The translations under genes and the position numbers were made by a program. 30,758 bases of DNA, from contig CALKBB010000206.1 of the NCBI GenBank assembly GCA_937989795.1, positions 1-30,758 of the forward strand, in the 5' to 3' direction. Shown here one piece after another: positions 22,920-29,631 of this stretch. The number at the start of each line of letters is the position of its first letter. Positions within the stretch are counted from its first letter, which is position 1. The DNA is from an uncultured Collinsella sp. (GTDB taxonomy: Bacteria; Actinomycetota; Coriobacteriia; Coriobacteriales; Coriobacteriaceae). Below the pieces are notes generated by a model. It worked only from the letters and a program-made list of their open reading frames with translations, made no database searches and was not told the DNA's origin.

Positions 22920-24260
22920 GTGAAGACCCTTAGTTCTCTTGTAAAGCGCTCCGCGCAACTGACCGCCGGCATTGTCTGCGCCGTCGCCCTTGCCGCCGGT
23001 GCGCCGTCTATCGCCAATGCCCAGGCGCTTACGACCGATATCGTTTGCGGCAAGACCGCCGACGCCCGCGGCATCACGGCCGAGAATCTGCCCGATATCG
23101 ATGCGACCAACGCCATCGTCATGAGCAAGGACGGTTCCGTCTATTACGCCCGCAGTGCCGACGAGCAGGTCAAGATCGCCTCAATTACCAAAGTCATGAC
23201 CGCAATCCTGACCATTGAGAACTGCAAGATGGACGAGAAGGTCACGGTGAGCAACGCTGCCGCCACCGTGGGCAATTCGACCGCCGGCTTGCTCAAAGGC
23301 GACGAGCTCACAGTGGAACAGGCCCTGCGCGGCCTGATGATTCCCTCGGGCAATGACGCCGCCATCGTACTTGCCGAGCATGTGGGCAAAAAGATCGACC
23401 CCAAGACCAAAGATGCCGAGGCCACGTTTGTCAAGGCCATGAACGAGCGCGCTAAAAAGCTCGGCTGCACGGGAACGCTTTTTGAGAATCCGCACGGTCT
23501 GGACTTTGATGAGTGGGCCGGCGACATGCACTCGACCGCGCACGATGCGGCCCTGATGATGCAGGAAGCAATGAAGAGCGATACGTTCCGCGAGATCGTG
23601 GCGAGCGATGATTCCTGGATTGAGGTTACAGGCGCCGACGGCTCCGACCACTCACATTCCATGGATACGCACAACGAGCTGCTGGGGCAGGACGGCAATG
23701 TCGGCGGCAAGACCGGCACTACCGACGATGCCGGCTACTGCTTTACGGCAGCCTACGACCGCGATGGCGACGAGACCTATACCGTCGTTTTGAACTCCAG
23801 CACCAACGACCAGCGCTTTGCCGACACGGCCGCCCTTGCCAACTGGTACTACGGCCACAAGGTGACGGTTGCGATCGCCAACACGCAGGAAAAGACCGCC
23901 AACGGCAATCCGCTCATCGCGCGCATAAGCCAGACCGACTGGACGGACAAGACGATCGACGCCACACTCGCCGATCCCGCAGCTCAGGCGACCATCTTTT
24001 CGCTTGCCGGAGAAGTAACCGAAAAGGTTGTCTACGATGACCTTTCGGGCACGGTGCATGTGGGCGACAAAGTGGGTAGCCTCACGCTCAAACAAGACGG
24101 CATCAAGGTCGTTGTCACGGATTTGGTTGCCGATGAGGAAGGCTCGGGGCCGAATCCCATTGAATGGCTTCTTGTGAAGCTCGACCGCCTGAGTCGTCAC
24201 ATCGAAAACCGTCCGCTTGCGGCAGAAAGCGAAACCGTAGCCAAGGCACCCGAGGTGTAG
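22920..24260 (+). CDS. Serine-type D-alanyl-D-alanine carboxypeptidase (PBP5/DacA family)
   Basis: Exported penicillin-binding protein that trims the terminal D-alanine from peptidoglycan stem peptides. From the GTG at 22920 it has 446 residues: a signal peptide (KRSAQLTAGIVCAVALAAGA then ANAQA, cut near residue 34-36), the catalytic SITK (88-91, Ser88), SGN (143-145) and KTG (264-266). A beta-rich C-terminal domain (about 330-410) follows, then a helix NPIEWLLVKLDRLSRHIENR suited to membrane-surface anchoring. The start is inferred from signal-peptide architecture; an in-frame ORF reaches 22680 but overlaps the regulator gene and has no ribosome site. The ribosome site at 22920 is weak. It is one of only two plus-strand genes and ends at a strong terminator. 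Confidence 0.92.
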   Translation: MKTLSSLVKRSAQLTAGIVCAVALAAGAPSIANAQALTTDIVCGKTADARGITAENLPDIDATNAIVMSKDGSVYYARSADEQVKIASITKVMTAILTIENCKMDEKVTVSNAAATVGNSTAGLLKGDELTVEQALRGLMIPSGNDAAIVLAEHVGKKIDPKTKDAEATFVKAMNERAKKLGCTGTLFENPHGLDFDEWAGDMHSTAHDAALMMQEAMKSDTFREIVASDDSWIEVTGADGSDHSHSMDTHNELLGQDGNVGGKTGTTDDAGYCFTAAYDRDGDETYTVVLNSSTNDQRFADTAALANWYYGHKVTVAIANTQEKTANGNPLIARISQTDWTDKTIDATLADPAAQATIFSLAGEVTEKVVYDDLSGTVHVGDKVGSLTLKQDGIKVVVTDLVADEEGSGPNPIEWLLVKLDRLSRHIENRPLAAESETVAKAPEV

Positions 24261-24284
24261 GGTCGAAGAACAATACGCTCGCTG

Positions 24285-24316
24285 AAAGGAGACGTCCGAA
24301 AGGACGCCTCCTTTTT
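24285..24316 (+). terminator. Intrinsic terminator of the carboxypeptidase gene
   Basis: AAAGGAGACGTCC pairs with GGACGCCTCCTTT (one mismatch) around a GAAA tetraloop, with TTTTT at the end. It starts 25 bases past the stop codon. Confidence 0.88.
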
Positions 24317-24339
24317 GAGGGTTCGAATCCCCAGCCTCC
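24317..24339 (+). other. tRNA-Ser 3'-end-like fragment
   Basis: The plus strand carries GGGTTCGAATCCCCAGC followed by CTCC, which equals the T-arm and 3' acceptor strand of the nearby tRNA-Ser except for one missing T. No matching 5' half is present, so it is not a complete tRNA. It is inverted relative to the true tRNA and may be the scar of an integrated element or a decayed tRNA gene. Confidence 0.5.
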
Positions 24340-24351
24340 TTTCTCGATAAT

Positions 24352-24380
24352 AAAAAAGGGCCCCTGATGGGACCCTTCTT
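24352..24380 (-). terminator. Terminator after tRNA-Ser
   Basis: On the minus strand AAGGGTCC pairs with GGGGCCCTT (one G-U) around a CATCA loop, followed by TTTTTTATT. It lies 12 bases past the tRNA CCA end. Confidence 0.75.
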
Positions 24381-24391
24381 TAAAGTTAAAC

Positions 24392-24482
24392 TGGCGGAGA
24401 GCTGGGGATTCGAACCCCAGATGCCCTTTTGGGGCATACTCGCTTAGCAGGCGAGCACCTTCGGCCTCTCGGTCAGCTCTCC
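24392..24482 (-). tRNA. tRNA-Ser (anticodon GCT)
   Basis: The 91-base gene has a 7-base acceptor stem (GGAGAGC / GCTCTCC), discriminator G and an encoded CCA. The anticodon loop CTGCTAA reads AGC/AGU serine codons. A long variable arm (TATGCCCCAAAAGGGCAT) is diagnostic of a class II serine tRNA, and the T-arm is GGGGTTCGAATCCCC. Confidence 0.97.
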
Positions 24483-24496
24483 GTAACAGCCGTTCT

Positions 24497-24525
24497 ATAG
24501 TAACCAAACAGCCGAAGTTGAGCAA
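24497..24525 (-). promoter_or_regulatory. Promoter of tRNA-Ser
   Basis: On the minus strand TTGCTC (24520-24525) and TACTAT (24497-24502) are separated by exactly 17 bases. Initiation would fall about eight bases before the tRNA 5' end. Confidence 0.7.
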
Positions 24526-24576
24526 GAGGGAATTTTCTAATTGCCTAGCGGCCTTTCCTCCTTGCAGTTTTCGCCC

Positions 24577-27018
24577 CTACCCCAGCGAGCGATTGAGGGA
24601 GCCGAGCTCATCGTTGCCCATGGTGCGCCACATTTGGAAGATGCAGACGCGCGCCAGGAAAAAGAAGCCGCTATCGACCAACTGCACGGCAGCATCCGCC
24701 AGCTGGTTGGCCACGGCGGACACGGGAGGCAATTCAAGCCCAGCCTTGCGGATGGTCTCGACGGCCTCCTCAAACGTCGGAGGCTCATTGACACCCATCT
24801 CATTCATAAGGCCCTGCATTTCCTCCAGTGCGTTGCTACCCGACTCCTCGCCGCGCGGTACCAGGCGGTAGCATGCCAGCGCGAGCTCGAGCTGGTCGCA
24901 GTTCCAATAGGCAAACGCCAAGCGATAGAACAGATAACCGATTGCGGAACGGTCGCTGGCAATGCGCAGGCCGTGGCGCGCCACCTCGATAATCTCGTCA
25001 AAGCGTTCCAGGCGCGCCAACACGTTGATGAGCGCAAAGTGCGATTGCATGGACGAGCGAGCCAGATCGTAAAGACGACGCACCTCGGGCAATGCCCGTT
25101 CAAAATCCTCCTGATCGGCGTAATAACTGCAGATCTCGTGCTGAGCAAAGTAGAGCGCGTCGGGAGCGCGCAGGATGCGCACCGAGCGATCTTCCTCCAT
25201 TACCGGCAGCACCATACGCACCAGCTGGTTGTCGCAAAACTGCGTCTGAACCGGACCCGTTGCCAAAAGCTCGGCAACGGCGCACTTTGCCTCCAGCTCC
25301 TCAACAAGACGGGAGAAGCCCTCAAACGCACTTGCATGGTCAACTTTTACCTGCTCGCGCAACTCAACGACGCGCGCCACATACGGGTCATCGTCCTTCT
25401 CCATGACCTCGAGCTCATCAGCCGTATCGGCAAGCAGCAGGTCGCGCAACGCCGGCGGCAGCGAACGATGGTCGTCACGCGGGCGAGCGTGAACCTCCGC
25501 AGGCTCAATCGCATCCGGTGCGTCCGACTCATATGCCTCAAGCATGCGCTTGCACGGCATATCGTCCATGTCCATGCTCTCAAGATCCTTGGCGACAGGC
25601 ACGCAATTGGCCAGATAGGCCGCACGCCCAAAGGAATATGTTGCAATGACGCGCTCGCCCCGCTCGCCGTCGGGAGCCGCAATCTGAACATAACAGCGCG
25701 AAATGCAGGCACCTGCGGCAAAACACGCCGCCGCAAGCGTAAGCGCCACGCGCGCGTCGTGCTCCGCGGCCCAAGTCGCGCGCATGTCCACGTCTAGCTC
25801 GCGCCAGACGTCATCCTGAGCGTCGTATTCACGTTGCGGCATAGCATCCACGACAGAGCGCCCAAACCGAACGAGCATAATCCCCTCGGCAACGTTTGCC
25901 CGATAGGTATAGTCGAGCCGTGTGACCACGTTAAGCGCCTCAACGATTCGCGCAAAACGGGTGCGCACGTCCCACTCGCCGCCCGGCTGGCACGAAACCG
26001 TTCCCGGCTTTGCCCACGGGTTATCGCTCGAGGCCGTATCAAGCAGTCGGGGAACATCGTTGGTCGTCTTGGCGATATGCCACGCATCAAAGAGCGCGCA
26101 GCCCTCAAGGCTCGGCGAGGATGCCGTAGGGACCAATCCGGCCCCGATGCGCTCGAGGATGCCGGAAAGGTGGTTGAGACGGCACTCTATTGCAAGCAGC
26201 ATGTCAATCTCGTCCTGGTCCAGCAGACTACGATCAAAATTGAGATAGAAAAGCTTTGAGCGGTCGATGCGCGCTAGGCTCATTTCGGACTTGGCAGCAA
26301 TGGTGCGCAGGCGGGGCAAGTCGATCTCGCTCATAAGGGCGGCGGCATAACGCTCGATACCGCTCGGATTCTCGGCATGGTCAACGCGGTAGAGCAGCGT
26401 CTCGATAGCGTCAGGTAGCGGTGCCGTGTTAAAGCCCAAAAACACCTCGACCGGCTCGGGCAACTTTACGAGCTTGATCTTGTCGACAACGTTTTGCATG
26501 TCTGCATCGAGACCGTCGACGCCCGCCGTGTTCGCAATAGTGCTTTCGGAGTTGGCAAATATCACGTAGCGCAAGAACATCGAGGCCATAAACTCGCCGT
26601 AAGGAAGGGCGCGGGTCGAATTCCATGTCTCGAGGTCGGACTGCTCGCGCATGGGGCCTTCGGGAGAGCCGGCAGTTCGCGCACACGCGCGCATTGCTCC
26701 GTTGGCCTCCCTCACCATAATCTCGCCAATACTGGAATCGGACTCGTGAAGGACCAGCTCCATGTCGGGGTCCTCGGGCAACGGTGCTTCCCGAACAGGG
26801 CGGTCAACCTTATAAACCTTGCCCGACACGCTCACGTAGCCCAAGAGCGATATGTGGCTTTTGCCGACGAATTCGACGACGTAGCACGACTCTTTAGGAT
26901 CCTCGCCAAAGACTTTCCAGACAACACCATACGAGCGCCCCGCAGGCTGCTCGGGCATCGATGGAAAACGCTTTTTGGGGTCGAGAAACCTGAGCTTGTA
27001 TGTCGGACGCTCTGCCAC
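24577..27018 (-). CDS. Unrecognised 813-residue protein with TPR-like C-terminus
   Basis: I do not recognise the family. There is no signal peptide or membrane helix, so it is probably cytoplasmic. The N-terminal 80 residues are basic and beta-like (YKLRFLDPKKRF, SYGVVWKVFG, YVVEFVGKSHISLLGYVSV). The middle (about 100-540) is a mixed alpha/beta region without a known motif. An acidic segment with EVMEKDDDPY follows, and from about 620 to 730 paired helices occur with TPR-like spacing (ALPEVRRLYDLARSS, LINVLARLERFDEIIEVA, YLFYRLAFAYWNCDQLELAL). The tail is hydrophobic-helical and ends in GSLNRSLG. The GTG start has AGGGTG about seven bases upstream. It stands alone between tRNA-Arg and tRNA-Ser. 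Codon use matches its neighbours, so it is not obviously foreign. Confidence 0.85.
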   Translation of the reverse strand: MAERPTYKLRFLDPKKRFPSMPEQPAGRSYGVVWKVFGEDPKESCYVVEFVGKSHISLLGYVSVSGKVYKVDRPVREAPLPEDPDMELVLHESDSSIGEIMVREANGAMRACARTAGSPEGPMREQSDLETWNSTRALPYGEFMASMFLRYVIFANSESTIANTAGVDGLDADMQNVVDKIKLVKLPEPVEVFLGFNTAPLPDAIETLLYRVDHAENPSGIERYAAALMSEIDLPRLRTIAAKSEMSLARIDRSKLFYLNFDRSLLDQDEIDMLLAIECRLNHLSGILERIGAGLVPTASSPSLEGCALFDAWHIAKTTNDVPRLLDTASSDNPWAKPGTVSCQPGGEWDVRTRFARIVEALNVVTRLDYTYRANVAEGIMLVRFGRSVVDAMPQREYDAQDDVWRELDVDMRATWAAEHDARVALTLAAACFAAGACISRCYVQIAAPDGERGERVIATYSFGRAAYLANCVPVAKDLESMDMDDMPCKRMLEAYESDAPDAIEPAEVHARPRDDHRSLPPALRDLLLADTADELEVMEKDDDPYVARVVELREQVKVDHASAFEGFSRLVEELEAKCAVAELLATGPVQTQFCDNQLVRMVLPVMEEDRSVRILRAPDALYFAQHEICSYYADQEDFERALPEVRRLYDLARSSMQSHFALINVLARLERFDEIIEVARHGLRIASDRSAIGYLFYRLAFAYWNCDQLELALACYRLVPRGEESGSNALEEMQGLMNEMGVNEPPTFEEAVETIRKAGLELPPVSAVANQLADAAVQLVDSGFFFLARVCIFQMWRTMGNDELGSLNRSLG

Positions 27019-27164
27019 GAAATATCACCCTGATCGGTCGTCTAGAGAAGGAGCGGTCGCGGATGGGCCGCGACACCTACTCGGAATCTTACACGAGTCG
27101 ATAAGAAATAGTCCGCTTCACGCTCGCGCCTCGACCGAGGTTCGAATCCATGGGATGCCGACGT

Positions 27165-27191
27165 AAAAGAAAAGCCCCCGTTGCCGGGAGC
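27165..27191 (-). terminator. Terminator after tRNA-Arg
   Basis: On the minus strand GCTCCCG pairs with CGGGGGC (one T-G) around GCAA, followed by TTTTCTTTT. It lies 13 bases past the tRNA 3' end. Confidence 0.8.
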
Positions 27192-27203
27192 TTCAAGATC
27201 AAT

Positions 27204-27280
27204 TGGTGCGGCGTATAGGATTCGAACCTATGACGTTCTGATTCGTAGTCAGACCCTCTATCCAGCTGAGGTAACGCCGC
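27204..27280 (-). tRNA. tRNA-Arg (anticodon ACG)
   Basis: The 77-base gene has acceptor stem GCGGCGT / ACGCCGC with discriminator A and an encoded CCA. The anticodon stem TCTGA/TCAGA holds the loop CTACGAA, with ACG (read as ICG) for CGN arginine codons. The T-arm is ATAGGTTCGAATCCTAT. Confidence 0.97.
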
Positions 27281-27292
27281 AGCGCAAGACAT

Positions 27293-27321
27293 ATAAAACC
27301 ACTTTAGTTAGTTAGAGTCAA
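27293..27321 (-). promoter_or_regulatory. Promoter of tRNA-Arg
   Basis: On the minus strand TTGACT (27316-27321) and TTTTAT (27293-27298) are separated by 17 bases. Transcription would start a few bases before the tRNA. Confidence 0.65.
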
Positions 27322-27353
27322 GCACAATCTCAAACTTTTTGAGAATATGTTCC

Positions 27354-27731
27354 TCACGCAGCTCCGCATGCGCCAACGTCCCCGATGCGATCAATCGGTT
27401 TTTCAACTACATCGAACCCAGCACCGAGTTCCCTCAAAAGCGAGCGCACCCGCTGGGCACAGTCATAATCGGCAAACGAGATACTCAGCATGCGCGCGAC
27501 CTGGTTAGAAGCCCCAACTCCATAGAACTGCTCAAGCGCCACAAGTCCCTCGTGCGTCACAAAAGTCTCGACTACATGCGGCGACTCCTCAAAGCACCAT
27601 TGGGTCAACGGACCCTCGCTCGTCTGCCGCACCACCAAACCACCCATACCGGATGGCTCACACGTAACCAGTAGGTGCTCCCCACCTTCATCGCTCTCAA
27701 ACAAAACTACCCGCTCATCAAACAGCTCCAT
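27354..27731 (-). CDS. Hypothetical 125-residue protein
   Basis: No family is recognised. It is a small, acidic, soluble-looking protein with a beta-rich first half (ERVVLFESD, HLLVTCEPSG, GGLVVRQTSEG) and a helical second half (SNQVARMLSISFADYDCAQR, VRSLLRELGAGFDVV). The overall layout recalls small immunity or regulatory proteins, but no motif supports that. The ATG at 27731 has AAGGGG six bases upstream, which makes a real gene likely. A near-perfect LexA/DinR box lies 60 bases upstream of the start, so damage induction is possible. It precedes the tRNA-Arg gene in the same direction. Confidence 0.75.
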   Translation of the reverse strand: MELFDERVVLFESDEGGEHLLVTCEPSGMGGLVVRQTSEGPLTQWCFEESPHVVETFVTHEGLVALEQFYGVGASNQVARMLSISFADYDCAQRVRSLLRELGAGFDVVEKPIDRIGDVGACGAA

Positions 27732-27790
27732 CGCATCCCCTTTCTCTCGCTTCTATTTAACAAAAGCATAGCAGGTAGTTGGCTGTATAC

Positions 27791-27804
27791 AGAACGTTTG
27801 TTCG
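27791..27804 (-). promoter_or_regulatory. LexA (SOS) box-like operator
   Basis: The minus strand reads CGAACAAACGTTCT. It matches 13 of 14 positions of the Bacillus-type SOS consensus CGAACRNRYGTTYC, with the GAAC-N4-GTTC core intact. It overlaps the expected -35 of a promoter whose -10 would be TATGCT (27765-27770), serving the 125-residue gene. The palindrome CTGTATACAG (27783-27792) touches it. The rest of 27732-27852 holds nothing else I can identify. Confidence 0.55.
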
Positions 27805-27852
27805 TGTGTTTTCTATTGAGCTGTCCGCACGATATGGTAAGGCTTTGCGCAC

Positions 27853-27879
27853 AAAAAAGGCGCCCCGGAAAGGGGCGCC
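27853..27879 (-). terminator. Intrinsic terminator of serS
   Basis: GGCGCCCC (27859-27866) and GGGGCGCC (27872-27879) form a perfect 8-base GC stem with a 5-base loop. On the minus strand six T residues follow (27853-27858). It lies 25 bases past the serS stop. Confidence 0.93.
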
Positions 27880-27904
27880 CTCGCAAATCGCTTATGCAGG
27901 CAAC

Positions 27905-29188
27905 CTACGCGACCGGCTCAATCTTCTCGAGGCCACCCATGTAGGGACGAAGAACCTCGGGGATCGTGATGGTGCCGTCGGCGTTCTGGTAGTTCTCCAG
28001 GATGGCGGCCATGGTGCGGCCAGCCGGCAGACCGGAACCGTTGAGGGTGTGCAGGTAGCGCGAGCCCTTGAAGTTCTCGGGGTCGCGATACTTGATGTTG
28101 GCGCGACGGGCCTGGAAGTCGCCGCAGTTGGAGCAGGAGCTGATCTCCTTGTAGGCGTTGTAGCTCGGCAGCCAGACCTCGATGTCGTAGGTCTGACGGG
28201 CAGAGAAGCCCAGGTCGCCGGTGCACAGGCTAATCACGCGATACGGAAGGCCCAGCTGCTGAAGCAGGTACTCGGCCTCGGCGGTCATGCTCTCAAGCTC
28301 CTCGTCGGACTCCTCCGGCTTGGCAAACTTGACCATCTCGACCTTGTCGAACTCGTGCTGGCGAATGATGCCGCGGGTGTCGCGACCAGCGGAGCCGGCC
28401 TCCTCGCGGAAGCAGGGGGTGAAGGCGGTGTAGCGACGCGGCAGGGTGTCGGCGTCGAGGACCTCGCCGGCGTGCAGGTTGGTAAGCACGACCTCGGCGG
28501 TGGGGATCAGGAAGTTATCGCCCGAGACGTGATAGGCATCGTCCTCGAACTTGGGCAGCTGGCCCGTGCCAAACATGGTCTGACGCTTGACGACGATGGG
28601 CGGCCACCACTCCTTAAAGCCACGGCTGGTGTGCGTATCGAGGAAGAAATTGATGAGGGCGCGCTCCAGACGGGCGCCGGCGCCACCGAGAACGGTGAAG
28701 CGGCTGCCGGAAAGCTTGTTGCCGCGCTCGAAGTCGAGGATGTCCAGATCGGTGCCCAAGTCCCAGTGCGGCTTAAAGTCGAAGTCGAACTCGCGCGGGG
28801 TGCCCCAGCGGCGACGCTCGATGTTCTCGTCCTCGTCCTTACCGTACGGGGTGGCATCGCACGGAATGTTGGGCAGGTGAGCCATGAAGTCGTACTGCTC
28901 CTGCTCGAGAGCGGTGCGGCGCTCGGCCAGACCGTCAATCTTCTCGTTGACGGCGCGCACGGCCTCCTTGGCGGCCTCGGCCTCGTCCTTCTTGCCCTCC
29001 TTCATCAGGGCGCCGATCTTCTTGGACTCGGCATTGCGCGTAGCCTGGAGTTCCTCGACCTCGGTGATGACGGCACGGCGCTCGTCGTCGAGCTCAAAGA
29101 ACTTCTCGCGATCCCAAGACGTCTGGCGGTTAGCCATGGCGGTATCGATAGCATCGGGGTTCTCGCGAACAAACTTGATATCAAGCAT
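27905..29188 (-). CDS. serS: Serine--tRNA ligase
   Basis: Class II synthetase that charges tRNA-Ser (and tRNA-Sec where present) with serine. The 427 residues begin with MLDIKFVRENPDAI and a long antiparallel coiled-coil arm (about 30-105) that grips the tRNA variable arm. Motif 1 lies near 161-178 (GSRFTVLGGAGARLERAL), motif 2 is TPCFREEAGSAGRDTRG (257-273), EISSCSNCGDFQARR is at 348-362, and motif 3 is GSGLPAGRTMAAILENY (384-400). The start at 29188 is chosen because GGAGG lies five bases upstream and family members start with MLDIKF; the frame could begin nine codons earlier, but that would place the ribosome site inside the gene. The gene is monocistronic with a strong terminator. Confidence 0.98.
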   Translation of the reverse strand: MLDIKFVRENPDAIDTAMANRQTSWDREKFFELDDERRAVITEVEELQATRNAESKKIGALMKEGKKDEAEAAKEAVRAVNEKIDGLAERRTALEQEQYDFMAHLPNIPCDATPYGKDEDENIERRRWGTPREFDFDFKPHWDLGTDLDILDFERGNKLSGSRFTVLGGAGARLERALINFFLDTHTSRGFKEWWPPIVVKRQTMFGTGQLPKFEDDAYHVSGDNFLIPTAEVVLTNLHAGEVLDADTLPRRYTAFTPCFREEAGSAGRDTRGIIRQHEFDKVEMVKFAKPEESDEELESMTAEAEYLLQQLGLPYRVISLCTGDLGFSARQTYDIEVWLPSYNAYKEISSCSNCGDFQARRANIKYRDPENFKGSRYLHTLNGSGLPAGRTMAAILENYQNADGTITIPEVLRPYMGGLEKIEPVA

Positions 29189-29244
29189 TAGATCCTCCGG
29201 CGATATACATTCCATTTAGGTTGCAACCTTGTACATGTATGGGC

Positions 29245-29256
29245 AAGTATATACTT
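29245..29256. promoter_or_regulatory. Palindromic AAGTATATACTT in the serS/57-residue gene divergent region
   Basis: A perfect 12-base palindrome supplies a TATACT box on each strand. On the minus strand TTGGGT (29270-29275) stands 18 bases upstream, giving a possible serS promoter. On the plus strand no convincing -35 is present. GGTTGCAACC (29219-29228) is a second palindrome nearby. Confidence 0.35.
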
Positions 29257-29299
29257 ATGAGCGTTTACGACCCAACTCAACTACGCAAGAAGGCACCCA

Positions 29300-29473
29300 A
29301 TGGACGCAGTTTTTTCCTTTTTGTTTGGCACCCGCACCGGTTTTGCCATCCTTTTCGCCGGCGGCATCCTACTGTTTGCGATTCTTGCCTTTGTAATGGA
29401 GAAGCGCACCCATAAGCTCTACGTCGACCGCGGACCCAAATCCGAGGACGATCAAGACGGCTTCTGGGACTAA
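29300..29473 (+). CDS. 57-residue single-pass membrane protein
   Basis: A small gene with AGAAGG about seven bases before its ATG. The product starts MDAVFSFLFGTRTG, has one strong transmembrane helix (about 14-33, FAILFAGGILLFAILAFVME) and a basic then acidic cytoplasmic tail (EKRTHKLYV followed by DRGPKSEDDQDGFWD). The Lys/Arg-rich stretch after the helix puts the C-terminus inside. It resembles short uncharacterised membrane proteins that I recall in Coriobacteriia (possibly the DUF6724 group); that link is from memory and not certain. It is divergent from serS and convergent with proC, sharing a bidirectional terminator. Confidence 0.75.
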   Translation: MDAVFSFLFGTRTGFAILFAGGILLFAILAFVMEKRTHKLYVDRGPKSEDDQDGFWD

Positions 29474-29631
29474 CCTGCCAAAAAGGGACCGGTTTATTTT
29501 GGTTGGTTTTATCTGAGCAAACGCAAGCGCCCCGCAACTGGAATTGAGCCAGTTGCGGGGCGCTTTTCGCACATGCGAAAAAACCGCAGGAAAAAACCTG
29601 CCAAAATAAACCTGTCCCTAAATGGCAGGTT
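29472..29631. repeat. Outer inverted repeat flanking the terminator between the 57-residue gene and proC
   Basis: Arms 29472-29502 (starting AACCTGCCA, ending TTTATTTTGG) and 29601-29631 (starting CCAAAATAAACC, ending TGGCAGGTT) are 31-base reverse complements with about four mismatches. The left arm begins inside the TAA of the 57-residue gene, and the right arm ends one base before the proC stop codon. They carry the GTCCCTA/AGGGAC word of the second repeat family. Confidence 0.7.
29525..29567. terminator. Bidirectional terminator
   Basis: A perfect 17-base stem (29525-29541 with 29549-29565, containing GCGCCCCGCAACTGG) has a 7-base loop and a TTTT run on the plus side. It ends the 57-residue gene and, in the other direction, proC. 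Confidence 0.85.

Noticed and set aside
20761..24260. Complete vancomycin resistance cluster
   Set aside because: Only the regulator and kinase are VanRS-like; there is no vanH, vanA/B ligase or vanX, and the carboxypeptidase is a serine PBP5-type enzyme, not zinc-dependent VanY or VanX.
27083..27160. Additional tRNA gene on the plus strand
   Set aside because: Only the GGTTCGAATCC core fits a T-loop; the T-stem does not pair and no anticodon or acceptor arm can be formed.
27779..29191. Plus-strand open frame of 470 codons
   Set aside because: Antisense shadow of serS, which has complete motifs on the minus strand.
29189..29299. T-box riboswitch in front of serS (and in front of hisS)
   Set aside because: The conserved antiterminator T-box sequence (GGGTGGNACCGCG) is absent and the leaders are too short.
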